Below are positions 33,533 to 41,630 of a stretch of DNA of 64,000 nucleotides, piece by piece. The DNA comes from an uncultured Caryophanales bacterium. GTDB taxonomy: Bacteria; Bacillota_I; Bacilli_A; RF39; UBA660. The number at the start of each line of letters is the position of its first letter. The stretch's first letter is position 1. The notes beneath the pieces were generated by a model. It saw nothing but the letters and a program-made list of their open reading frames with translations. It had not been told where the DNA came from and did no database searches. A program made the translations under genes and the position numbers. The stretch spans positions 1 to 64,000 of the forward strand of contig CAMYVT010000002.1 of assembly GCA_947302515.1 (NCBI GenBank), given 5' to 3'.

Positions 33533-34192
33533 TTAATAATCTAGATTTATCTTTTCATCCTCTAAATATTTTGAATATTCTTCACTTTCATTTTTCTTAG
33601 CAATTTCCATATAAGATTCTTTACTGGAATCTGCTTTAAACAAATTATATTCTTCTTCTTGATAATTTAAAACATTTTCTCCTACTAAACTATCAAGAAC
33701 AGAATTATTATATTTAACAGATCTTAATATATAACACATACTATCAATAGCATCAACAAGATCTTCTTTAGAAACATAAGTCTCAACTTTAGCATAATTA
33801 AATACAAATTGAACAAAGTATTTACCATCAACTTCATCTATTTGTAAATAACCATCTTTTTTATTATAAGTAAGATACTTAGAATAATAAGAACTACTAT
33901 TCTCTTTATAATCATTCTCTATTTTATGATAATAACTGATTGCATCAACATACAAATAATACTTATTATTATTCTGATCAACTAGCAAAGCATTATAATC
34001 ATCTTTAAGTAAAAAAGATATTCCCTTAGGTAAATAATACTTATAACCATCATAATAAACATTATATAAATGAGATTTTTCTGATAATAAATAATCCATA
34101 TTATCTTCAAAATCTTTATTATTAAAAGAATAAACGCTACATCCAGTTAAACAAAATAAAGCAATAGAGAGTAAAACAATAATCTTTTTCAT
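33533..34192 (-). CDS. Lipoprotein of unknown function
   Basis: Residues 1-18 are a lipoprotein signal with lipobox CLTGC (Cys18). The outer part of about 200 residues is Tyr- and Asp-rich, with SFLLKDDYNALLVDQNNNKYYLYVDAISYYH and DGKYFVQFVFNYAKVETYV suggesting beta structure, and an acidic C-terminal helix. No family is recognised. AGGTGAAAT precedes the ATG. The acidic protein gene follows 14 bp after the stop codon, so they are probably co-transcribed. Confidence 0.65.
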   Translation of the reverse strand: MKKIIVLLSIALFCLTGCSVYSFNNKDFEDNMDYLLSEKSHLYNVYYDGYKYYLPKGISFLLKDDYNALLVDQNNNKYYLYVDAISYYHKIENDYKENSSSYYSKYLTYNKKDGYLQIDEVDGKYFVQFVFNYAKVETYVSKEDLVDAIDSMCYILRSVKYNNSVLDSLVGENVLNYQEEEYNLFKADSSKESYMEIAKKNESEEYSKYLEDEKINLDY

Positions 34193-34269
34193 ATTTCACC
34201 TACTCTTCTTACATTATATCATTATTTTAATAAATGTGAAATTGTTTTTATGTTATTTTACTTTGTTTT

Positions 34270-34896
34270 TCACTCTTTAGTACACTTAACATAATATATA
34301 GGCATACCCTTACCCGAAAATTTATCTTCATACTCTGTAGTAATTAAAGGCATATTATCATTATGTAAATCTAAAGACACATCTTCTAAAGTATAACCAT
34401 GAGTACTATAACTAACCAATGAATACTGAAATAAATCTCTATTATCAGTTCTCATTTCAATAATCTTTTTATCTTTAAAAATAGAATCATATTTATCTAA
34501 AAAAATACTACTAGATAGTCTTCTTAATTGATGTCTTTTTTTAGGCCATGGATCAGAAAAATTTAAATAAATGCAACTAATCTCATGGTTAAAAAACTTA
34601 TCAATATTTAAAGCATCCGCTCTTATCATAATAAGATTAGAAATCCCATCAGGTATTTTAGGTAAAGCTTTCGCAATAACACTATCATATTTTTCAATAC
34701 CTATATAATTAATATTGGGGTTATTTAAAGCACTATTAATAATAAATTGTCCTTTACCCATACCAATTTCTATATATATTGGATTATTATTATGAAACAA
34801 CTCATTCCAATGACCAATATAATCTTCAGGATTACATATTAAATAAGATGACTCATTCATTATTTCTTCTTTATTTTTAACATTCCTAAGACGCAT
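34270..34896 (-). CDS. trmB: tRNA (guanine-46-N7)-methyltransferase
   Basis: TrmB makes m7G46 in tRNA using S-adenosylmethionine. The 208 residues carry the Rossmann motif PIYIEIGMGKGQFI, the family signature NFSDPWPKKRHQLRRL, and EMRTDNRDLFQYSL and TEYEDKFSGKGMPIYYVK at the end. The start at 34896 follows AGGTGATTTT. The longer frame from 34941 adds 15 residues with no ribosome-binding site. It is transcribed alone. Confidence 0.95.
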   Translation of the reverse strand: MRLRNVKNKEEIMNESSYLICNPEDYIGHWNELFHNNNPIYIEIGMGKGQFIINSALNNPNINYIGIEKYDSVIAKALPKIPDGISNLIMIRADALNIDKFFNHEISCIYLNFSDPWPKKRHQLRRLSSSIFLDKYDSIFKDKKIIEMRTDNRDLFQYSLVSYSTHGYTLEDVSLDLHNDNMPLITTEYEDKFSGKGMPIYYVKCTKE

Positions 34897-35084
34897 AAAA
34901 TCACCTATAATTATTTTATCATATAAAACAGAATACAACAAAAGAATAAATGCATAAAAGCTTAAAAAGTGATTATTAAATACACTAACTAAAACATAAA
35001 GAAGAAGAATAAAAAAACTATTACAAATTATATATCAACAGCCCGTTCTATGATATACTATTAAATGGAAGAGAGGTTACATAA

Positions 35085-36413
35085 ATGCTTAAACTAAAAA
35101 ATATCGAAAAAGAAAAATTTGATGAATATGTAAAAAATCATAAAACAAAATCTCATTTTCTACAATCTCTTTCATGGGGAGAATTTTCAAAAATTAAAAA
35201 AAATCTTACCCCATATTACTTAGGATTAGTAAATGAAGAAGATAAACTAGTAGCCGCAACACTTCTATTAGAAAAGAAATTACCATTAAACAAATGTTAT
35301 TTCTATGCTCCTAGAGGATTTGTTATTGATTATAAAAAGAAAGAATTAGTAAGAGAAATGACAAAAAAGGTAGTAGAGTTTGCTAAAAATAAAAAAGCTA
35401 TTTTTATAAAAATAGATCCTGATATTATACGTAAAAGTATAAATTATAATAATGAAGAAAAAGATAATGAAGATTATGATAATATTTTTCAAACACTTAA
35501 ATCTTGTGGATTTAAACATCAAGGATATACTAAAAACTTTGAAACTATGCAACCAAGATATACTTTTAGAATAGATTTATTACAAGAATTAGAGGAAATA
35601 GAATCACACTTTTCTAAAACTACAAAGCAAAGAATTGCTAAAGCAGAAAAACTAGATACAGAAGTAGTAATAGGAAATAAAAATGATATTAAAGAGTTTT
35701 ACCATCTTATGACTTTAACGGAATCACGAAAAGATTTTATTTCATATAATGAAGATTATTATGAAACACTATATGAAATATTCAATGGTAATTCATCATC
35801 TAAAGCAACACTTTTCTTAGGAAAAATTAATTTTTCTAAAACCATCAATGCATTAGAGAAAAATTTAAAAGTAATAAATAATCAAATTTCTATACTACCA
35901 ATAGATAATCTAAGTAAAAGTGCAAAAGTAAAATTAACAGAACTTTCAAAACAAAAAGAAAATATTCAATCAGAAATAGAAAAATATAAAGAAGCAAAAA
36001 AAGAATATGGTAATGAAATAACACTAAGTGCTCATATGATTATTGAATACGGAAATAAAGCATGGGTATTATATGCAGGAAATCATAATGTATTAAGTGA
36101 AACATATGTTAATTATAAAACATATTATGAGCACTTAAAGTATTGCAAAGAAAAAGGCATTGAAATATATGATCAATTCGGAACAATAGGTGATTTATCA
36201 AATGATAATCCTAGATTAGGTCTACATGAATTTAAGAAAAAATTTGGTGGGGATTATATAGAATTTATTGGAGAATGGGATTATATTACAAACCCATTAT
36301 TCTACTTTGTATTTACAAAGCTTGTTCCTATATATAGAAAATTAATTAGAAAAAGAAGTAAAAAACAATTAGAAAATGAAATAACTAATGAAAATAAAAA
36401 AGAGACTGAATAG
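35085..36413 (+). CDS. FemX/FemAB-family aminoacyltransferase
   Basis: FemAB enzymes add amino acids from aminoacyl-tRNA to the stem-peptide side chain of lipid II, building interpeptide bridges. The 442 residues show the twin GNAT layout: HFLQSLSWGEFSKIKK near 25, FIKIDPDIIR, FSKTTKQRIAKAEKLDTEV, then a coiled-coil hairpin (about 255-310) as in FemA. GNEITLSAHMIIEYGNKAWVLYAGNH and the C-terminal YDQFGTIGD...LHEFKKKFGGDYIEFIGEWDY follow. The number and kind of residues added is unknown. An extended -10 (TGA-TATACT, 35051-35059) lies upstream. Confidence 0.9.
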   Translation: MLKLKNIEKEKFDEYVKNHKTKSHFLQSLSWGEFSKIKKNLTPYYLGLVNEEDKLVAATLLLEKKLPLNKCYFYAPRGFVIDYKKKELVREMTKKVVEFAKNKKAIFIKIDPDIIRKSINYNNEEKDNEDYDNIFQTLKSCGFKHQGYTKNFETMQPRYTFRIDLLQELEEIESHFSKTTKQRIAKAEKLDTEVVIGNKNDIKEFYHLMTLTESRKDFISYNEDYYETLYEIFNGNSSSKATLFLGKINFSKTINALEKNLKVINNQISILPIDNLSKSAKVKLTELSKQKENIQSEIEKYKEAKKEYGNEITLSAHMIIEYGNKAWVLYAGNHNVLSETYVNYKTYYEHLKYCKEKGIEIYDQFGTIGDLSNDNPRLGLHEFKKKFGGDYIEFIGEWDYITNPLFYFVFTKLVPIYRKLIRKRSKKQLENEITNENKKETE

Positions 36414-36423
36414 TCTCTTTTAT
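36396..36423. terminator. Terminator between femX-type gene and the WXG cluster
   Basis: AAAAGAGACT pairs with AGTCTCTTTT around a four-base loop containing the plus-strand stop codon. U-runs lie on both sides. Confidence 0.82.
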
Positions 36424-36743
36424 TAACCAGTAACTGGACCGTTTGCTTGCTCAGAAGCTTGTGCATCAGCTGCACTATAAGTATCAGTTGCATTATGTAT
36501 AGTAATACTTGTTGCAACTAATTTGTCATAAAGTGGTTTGTATTTACTTTCAAATTGTCTGATATCTGCTGCTCTAGAGGCAATAGAACCATCACTTTGC
36601 CAGTTTTGCCCAAATAATTTACCCATTGTATCTGTTTGCGTATCAAAAACATCATTGATAGCATTAGCGATACTATAAATATCTTCTGCATCTCTTCTAG
36701 CAATAGCATAATCAGTTAATATTATATCTCCATTATCACTCAT
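36423..36743 (-). CDS. WXG100-like small protein (C)
   Basis: The 106-residue, signal-less protein is predicted as two helices with a turn at GQNWQSDG (Trp48), close to the WxG turn of ESAT-6/WXG100 proteins. The second helix is IRQFESKYKPLYDKLVATSITIHNATDTY. WXG100 proteins are substrates and partners of type VII secretion. The Trp-Gln-Ser in place of Trp-x-Gly makes this an atypical member. It follows the next WXG-like gene by 3 bp, so the two form an operon ending at the terminator shared with the femX-type gene. Confidence 0.6.
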   Translation of the reverse strand: MSDNGDIILTDYAIARRDAEDIYSIANAINDVFDTQTDTMGKLFGQNWQSDGSIASRAADIRQFESKYKPLYDKLVATSITIHNATDTYSAADAQASEQANGPVTG

Positions 36744-36746
36744 CTA

Positions 36747-37058
36747 TTACACCTCAATTCTATTAATCATACTAGTGTCATCTGCAACGTCTTGATCAGC
36801 TGTATCTAATGTTTTAGCAGCATCAACTATACCCTCTCCATGAGCAGATAAATTTCTAGCAAATTCTAATAAGTAATCCCTTTCTTCAGTATAAGCTTGA
36901 CGAAAAGAAAGATAACCACCACCAGAAGTCCAAACAGTTAAAAGTTCATCCACTGTACTAATTAAATTATTAATTTTAGCAGACAAATCAGAAGCATTAG
37001 TTATTGTATCTTCTCCTCTTTGTGCCATATCCGTAGTTTTAATAATTCCACCTGACAT
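36747..37058 (-). CDS. WXG100-like small protein (B)
   Basis: The 103-residue protein has no signal peptide. Helix 1 ends at VDELLTVWTSGGGYLSF (Trp43), and helix 2 is TEERDYLLEFARNLSAHGEGIVDAAKTL. It has the WXG100 size and layout, with WTSG instead of WxG. Its own promoter (extended -10, TGC-TATAAT at 37092-37084) and GGAGG site lie upstream, after a terminator that ends the three-gene WXG unit. It may pair with protein C as a heterodimer, as ESAT-6/CFP-10 do, which is inference. Confidence 0.62.
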   Translation of the reverse strand: MSGGIIKTTDMAQRGEDTITNASDLSAKINNLISTVDELLTVWTSGGGYLSFRQAYTEERDYLLEFARNLSAHGEGIVDAAKTLDTADQDVADDTSMINRIEV

Positions 37059-37083
37059 TTCACTACCTCCATTCTATAAATTA

Positions 37084-37092
37084 ATTATAGCA
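37084..37092 (-). promoter_or_regulatory. Extended -10 promoter of the small WXG gene pair
   Basis: On the minus strand TGC-TATAAT (37092-37084) lies 26 bp before the start at 37058. The -35 is poor (TTGTAT with a 15-bp spacer), which suits an extended -10 promoter. Confidence 0.6.
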
Positions 37093-37111
37093 TCATTTTA
37101 AATAATACAAA

Positions 37112-37140
37112 ATAAAGTGTCATAAAAATGACACTTTTTT
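37112..37140 (-). terminator. Terminator of the WXG-NlpC/P60 operon
   Basis: AAAGTGTCAT pairs with ATGACACTTT around AAAA, with A/T runs outside. It lies just beyond the stop codon at 37146. Confidence 0.85.
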
Positions 37141-37145
37141 ACACT

Positions 37146-37433
37146 CTATATTTTAATAGCAGCTAATTCGTCTTCCAATTCTTGAATCGTTTTAGCAACT
37201 TCTTTAATATATTCGCCAAACTCATCCATACGAGTTATTTTAGAAGCAATAGCTCTTGTATTATCATTATTGGTAGAAGCAAACTCTGTTTTACCTTCAC
37301 CTTTCCAAGAAGATAAATCTTGATTAATATTTGTAGAATATGTAGAAGTAGATTTTGCCATATTTTCTGATGCATCAACTATTTTTTCACCAGCAGAAGT
37401 AACTTGTTCAATATCACATACAAATTTTGCCAT
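37146..37433 (-). CDS. WXG100 family protein (A)
   Basis: The 95-residue, signal-less protein is a good WXG100 match. Helix 1 runs to INQDLSSWKGEGKTEF, where Trp43-Lys-Gly45 is the canonical turn, and helix 2 is NNDNTRAIASKITRMDEFGEYIKEVAKTIQELE. Its ATG at 37433 is one base past the stop of the upstream WXG-NlpC/P60 gene, with GGGGTG inside that gene as ribosome-binding site. A longer frame from 37547 only reads the Asn/Asp-rich end of the upstream gene out of frame. Confidence 0.78.
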   Translation of the reverse strand: MAKFVCDIEQVTSAGEKIVDASENMAKSTSTYSTNINQDLSSWKGEGKTEFASTNNDNTRAIASKITRMDEFGEYIKEVAKTIQELEDELAAIKI

Positions 37434-37434
37434 A

Positions 37435-38904
37435 TTATACAGCCACCCCTTCACTTGATTCATTATTACTTGATGAATCTTCTTTATTATTATCATTATC
37501 TTGAGAATTATCATTGTTGTCATTATCACTATTAGCATTACTATCACTATTATTCTGAGAATTATTTGTTACTGCAGTATTATTCGTAATAGTAACTCTA
37601 GGAGCAGTAGGTACAGTAACTGGATCGTTTGATGCTTCAGCAGTATTCTTACCAACATATCTCAAAACTCCATCCCAACTTTTATTAGAATAATTAGTAA
37701 TACTTATTTCATTACCACTAGAATCACCATCTTGTCCATCACTATTTCCATGAGCACCTATTAATTTTCCATTTCCTATATACATTTCTGTATGCTTTCC
37801 TTCATTAAGAACAACATCACCCGGTTGTAATGTATTAACATCAGGAGTCCCAGGAATCCACTCAAATCCAGCTCTTACAAAAGCCTGTCTCATATTACCA
37901 GTATAAGTAGCTCCTGATTCTTTAACGTTAATTCCAGCAGCTTCATAAGAAGAAATTACAAATGATGAACAATCATAATTTGGATTCCCCCAACGAGTTT
38001 GTTGGGAATATCCATGAGAGTTATCAGCAGCTGTAGCAGTAGCCCAATCTATAGCACTAGCCACTTTAACACCAACAGTATATTTAGCATTTACTCCCTT
38101 ATTTTCTATCTTAGTAATATAATTTCCAATTTCATTTTGGAAATTTTCTTCTCCATTTTCTTTCCATTTATCATTGATAAAGAATTGAATCTTACCATCT
38201 GTATTATCATTTATTTCACCAATAATACATTTAAATTTTTGACCATCACTTAAAGTAAATTCAAGTTCATCTCCTACTTCACCATAAGCTTTGGAACAAG
38301 CAATGATAAACATTCCACCTATTGTTGCATATCCAGCAGCATTATAAACTAAATCCTCATGTTTAAATAATTTCTTACCTAGCTCGCTTAATGAATCAAC
38401 AACTACTTTCTTATGGTCAATTCCTTTAACTTTCTCTTTTATTTCAACTGGTTTAGCAGGCTCAACTGCAGTAGTTTTTGTAGGAGTTGTATAAGAGGTA
38501 CTACTATGTCCTCCTCCTGTAGATCCACCGCCAGTAGATCCTCCTCCCATATATCCACCACCAGAATAGCTTCCAGAATAACTCCCTGATCCACTTTTAG
38601 AAGCTTTCTCAGCAGCTGCTTTTTCTTTTGAAGACTGAAATTTTAATCCATTTTGCAAAGTTGTATGAGAAGCAACTACACTATTAATATATCCAGATGT
38701 ATTAGAAAACTTAGTAGCACAAGCAGATATATTATTTGAAATGCAAGAAGTGGCATTTTTAAATGCACTAGCTATTTCACTATCACTACAAGAACTATCA
38801 TAACCACTTACCTTACTAGATAAGTCTGTTAATGAAGTGGTTAATGAATCTATAGATGTTGCTCCTGATTCCACTGTATCAGTTTCTATCATAAATAAAG
38901 TCAT
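37435..38904 (-). CDS. WXG-like N-terminus fused to NlpC/P60 peptidoglycan hydrolase (copy 2)
   Basis: The 489 residues contain a helical WXG/LXG-like region without the Trp (1-100), then a Gly/Ser-rich linker (110-145, repeated STGGG). A basic helix and a domain of about 110 residues with no known match follow (170-280). The NlpC/P60 domain (285-420) has catalytic Cys312 in NYDCSSFVI and His in KHTEMYIG. The end is an Asn/Asp/Ser-rich tail. There is no signal peptide, so export by type VII secretion is the likely route. The NlpC/P60 part closely repeats that of the upstream gene. AGGAGG precedes the ATG. Confidence 0.8.
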   Translation of the reverse strand: MTLFMIETDTVESGATSIDSLTTSLTDLSSKVSGYDSSCSDSEIASAFKNATSCISNNISACATKFSNTSGYINSVVASHTTLQNGLKFQSSKEKAAAEKASKSGSGSYSGSYSGGGYMGGGSTGGGSTGGGHSSTSYTTPTKTTAVEPAKPVEIKEKVKGIDHKKVVVDSLSELGKKLFKHEDLVYNAAGYATIGGMFIIACSKAYGEVGDELEFTLSDGQKFKCIIGEINDNTDGKIQFFINDKWKENGEENFQNEIGNYITKIENKGVNAKYTVGVKVASAIDWATATAADNSHGYSQQTRWGNPNYDCSSFVISSYEAAGINVKESGATYTGNMRQAFVRAGFEWIPGTPDVNTLQPGDVVLNEGKHTEMYIGNGKLIGAHGNSDGQDGDSSGNEISITNYSNKSWDGVLRYVGKNTAEASNDPVTVPTAPRVTITNNTAVTNNSQNNSDSNANSDNDNNDNSQDNDNNKEDSSSNNESSEGVAV

Positions 38905-38922
38905 AAATAAACCTCCTTATTA

Positions 38923-39819
38923 CTATGTATTAGTAGTTTCACCGGTATAACGTAAAACTCCATTCCATGGGAAAGAATAATAACCGGAAACACTAATTTC
39001 TCCACCATTAGAGTCTCCGTTAACACCATCACTATCACCATGAGCTCCAACATTCATTCCATCACCGATATACATCTCGGTATGTTCACCTTCATTTAAT
39101 AAAATATCTCCAGGTTGCAGAGATTCAACATCAGGGTTACCTGGAATCCATTCAAATCCCATTGAAGTAAAAGCACTTCTCATGTCACCAGTATAAGTAG
39201 CTCCTGCGTCTTTTACTCCAAAGCCAGCAGCATCATATGCTGAAATAACAAGAGAAGAACAGTCGTAGTTTGGATTCCCCCAACGAGTTTGTTGAGAATA
39301 ACCATGAGAATCATCAGCTGCAATAGCTAAAGCCCAATCAATAGCATTTTGTACTGATCCAGATATTGATCCCATAGAAATTGTTTTTCCACTAGAATAA
39401 TCCTTTGTCGGAATACTAGTAGCTTCTAATTTTGTTCCACAAATAGCATTTAAAGTACTTAAAGCTTCTTCCTTGTATCTTCTCATATCATCAGAATAAT
39501 TATTCATTTCACTTGAATATTTAGATTGAGCACGCGCATCTTTATTTCTACAAGCTATATTGTAGTTATCAGAAGCAGTATTATAAGCTCTTTCATACTC
39601 AAGATAATTATTATAAGACACACACGCAGAAGCCAATTGATTTAATTGATTAATCACAGTATTAATATAACTATTTAAAACATCATTACTTTGTGTACTT
39701 AAACTAGTAAAGGAATTACCCTTCCAAGAAGAACCTAACGAATCAACTTGTGAAGTAAATTTAGTACCTAATGATTGTATTGTCTTAGCATCAGATTGAA
39801 CTTCTCCACTACTAACCAT
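38923..39819 (-). CDS. WXG100 domain fused to NlpC/P60 peptidoglycan hydrolase (copy 1)
   Basis: Residues 1-95 form a WXG100-like hairpin with Trp32-Lys-Gly34 (LGSSWKGNSF), followed by YLEYE, which fits the YxxxD/E type VII export motif. A helical linker leads to an NlpC/P60 domain (about 158-295) with HGYSQQTRWGNPNYDCSSLV (Cys187) and EHTEMYIGDG (catalytic His). The wording resembles phage lysins of Firmicutes. No signal peptide is present. It is the first gene of a three-gene operon with an AAAGGAGGAGG site. Cutting peptidoglycan peptides outside the cell is the likely activity. Confidence 0.85.
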   Translation of the reverse strand: MVSSGEVQSDAKTIQSLGTKFTSQVDSLGSSWKGNSFTSLSTQSNDVLNSYINTVINQLNQLASACVSYNNYLEYERAYNTASDNYNIACRNKDARAQSKYSSEMNNYSDDMRRYKEEALSTLNAICGTKLEATSIPTKDYSSGKTISMGSISGSVQNAIDWALAIAADDSHGYSQQTRWGNPNYDCSSLVISAYDAAGFGVKDAGATYTGDMRSAFTSMGFEWIPGNPDVESLQPGDILLNEGEHTEMYIGDGMNVGAHGDSDGVNGDSNGGEISVSGYYSFPWNGVLRYTGETTNT

Positions 39820-39837
39820 AAGCCTCCTCCTTTACCC

Positions 39838-39870
39838 TATACTACAATTTTAGCATTACTATATAATAAT
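39838..39870 (-). promoter_or_regulatory. Promoter of the WXG-NlpC/P60 operon
   Basis: The minus strand reads TTGTTA, a 17-bp spacer, then TAAAAT preceded by TGC (extended -10), about 30 bp before the start at 39819. Coordinates are approximate. Confidence 0.55.
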
Positions 39871-39909
39871 AACAAATAATTTTAACTATTTTTTGCTCTC
39901 TTTACAGTC

Positions 39910-41562
39910 TTATTTTCTAATAAAAATCTTAGAAATACTTTTAAAGAAATTACCACCAAATACTCTTTTTGTTAAATTAGACTTATATGCATATAAAAAG
40001 TATACACAAACACCTATAAGAGCATATAAAAGAATAATAAATAAATTAACTATTCTTCCAGTAGAAAAAACTGGAATAAATATTCTTACTAATAAAAGAA
40101 CAAAAACCATTAAAAATGCCCCACATAGTATATCAACAAAACTCTTAATTACTCCTTCAAATGATATTTCATATTTATAATGTAATATAAATAAACAAAT
40201 AATCATAGAAACCATATAACCAAAAATGGTAGCAGTAATAAAACCATAATATGGAGGTAAACCAATACTTACAAAAGTACGAAGCAAACTATAATTTAAG
40301 ATAATTTTTACAAGTACTCCAATTAATAAACAATAGAAAACATTCTTATAATCTTTTAATGTTTGCAAAATTGTTATTACAGTTGTGAACAAAGATATTA
40401 ATAAACCTACAAATATATAGTAGCTTAAAATACTAGATCCAAATAAACTTTCCCCATAAAATAAATTCCAAATAGATTTAGATAAAAAACATATGCCAAA
40501 AGTCATAGGTACTGTAAAATACAATAACATGTTAATAGATTGTTCAACTCTTTTATTAATCTCTTTTTTATCTTTTTTAACAATACTTTCAGTAAGATTA
40601 GGTATTAAACTAACAATAATACCTGCTGAAACAGCAGCAATAATCATATTAAATTTATGAGCCCATGTAGATAAAATACTATATACAGTTTCTGCATCAA
40701 CAGCACTATACTCTGCATATTTAACAAGACCTTTAACAACAGTAAACATATCAACATAATTATAAACTGATTTAAAAAAATCAATCATAATAAATGGTAT
40801 AGCATAAATAATGATTTTTCTAATGATCATTTTATCTGTAATTAATGGTTCATTAACATCTCTTACTTTTTCATTAAACTTATTACGATTTTTTAAATAT
40901 TTATCCAATAAATAAAAATATGATATTAATGCACCAAATGTTGCACCAAAAAGTGCAACACCTACAACATTAGATAATGATAAATGAAATACTTTTAAAG
41001 TTATTAAACTACCAAATACAATTATTAAGACTCTAATCAATTGTTCTAATACTTGAGAAATAGATGGTGGACTCATAAAACGATGCCCCTCAAAATATCC
41101 CCTATAAACACTTAATATTGGACCAATTAATATTGCAGAAGAAATAACTCTTATAACAAGTGTTATATCTTGAATACTATTTCCTCCAGAAACATTGCCT
41201 AATATTGCTTTGGCAAGAAAAGGAGCAAAAATAAATATAATTAAGAAACATATTATTCCAAGAACAATTGATATCTTTTTACCCAATTGAAAAGCTCTCT
41301 TTTTAGCCTTACTATAACCTAAAGTTTGATATTCAGAAACTATTTTACTTATAGCTAGAGGAACTCCTGCTGATGAAAAAGAAATAAAGAATAAATATAT
41401 AGTATAAGCATAACCATATAATGCACCTCCTTCATCACCAATAATGGCATGAAAAGGTATTACATACAATATGCCTAATATTTTTGTTAAAACAATACCA
41501 ATAGATGTAATAATAGCACCTTTAACAAATGTATTTTTTCTCATCGTAACATCCTTTTTCAT
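39910..41562 (-). CDS. MOP-superfamily lipid flippase (SpoVB/MurJ/YtgP-like)
   Basis: The 550-residue membrane protein has about 14 helices and the polysaccharide-biosynthesis/MurJ-type start FVKGAIITSIGIVLTKILGILYVIPFHAIIGDEGGALYGYAYTIY, with SAGVPLAISKIVSEY. In Bacilli such proteins (MurJ/YtgP, SpoVB) flip lipid II. Which one this is cannot be decided here. The ATG at 41562 follows GGAGGATAAT. The longer frame starting at 41574 would begin in that site. No clear terminator follows it before the WXG operon promoter. Confidence 0.85.
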   Translation of the reverse strand: MKKDVTMRKNTFVKGAIITSIGIVLTKILGILYVIPFHAIIGDEGGALYGYAYTIYLFFISFSSAGVPLAISKIVSEYQTLGYSKAKKRAFQLGKKISIVLGIICFLIIFIFAPFLAKAILGNVSGGNSIQDITLVIRVISSAILIGPILSVYRGYFEGHRFMSPPSISQVLEQLIRVLIIVFGSLITLKVFHLSLSNVVGVALFGATFGALISYFYLLDKYLKNRNKFNEKVRDVNEPLITDKMIIRKIIIYAIPFIMIDFFKSVYNYVDMFTVVKGLVKYAEYSAVDAETVYSILSTWAHKFNMIIAAVSAGIIVSLIPNLTESIVKKDKKEINKRVEQSINMLLYFTVPMTFGICFLSKSIWNLFYGESLFGSSILSYYIFVGLLISLFTTVITILQTLKDYKNVFYCLLIGVLVKIILNYSLLRTFVSIGLPPYYGFITATIFGYMVSMIICLFILHYKYEISFEGVIKSFVDILCGAFLMVFVLLLVRIFIPVFSTGRIVNLFIILLYALIGVCVYFLYAYKSNLTKRVFGGNFFKSISKIFIRK

Positions 41563-41602
41563 ATTATCCTCCATTATTATTATAATAACACAAATTAATA
41601 TA

Positions 41603-41630
41603 CAAAAAAAAGAGGCATAAGCCTCTAAAA
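41603..41630 (-). terminator. Terminator of the Fic gene
   Basis: AGAGGC pairs with GCCTCT around ATAA (41611-41626), followed on the minus strand by seven U. The Fic stop codon lies at the edge of the stem. Confidence 0.8.

Noticed and set aside
37434..37547. Hydrophobic Met/Ile-rich extension of WXG100 protein A
   Set aside because: It is the out-of-frame reading of the Asn/Asp-rich 3' end of the upstream gene, not a signal peptide.
39893..40180. 95-codon open frame antisense to the flippase 3' end
   Set aside because: It lies opposite a conserved membrane protein gene and has no promoter or ribosome-binding site.
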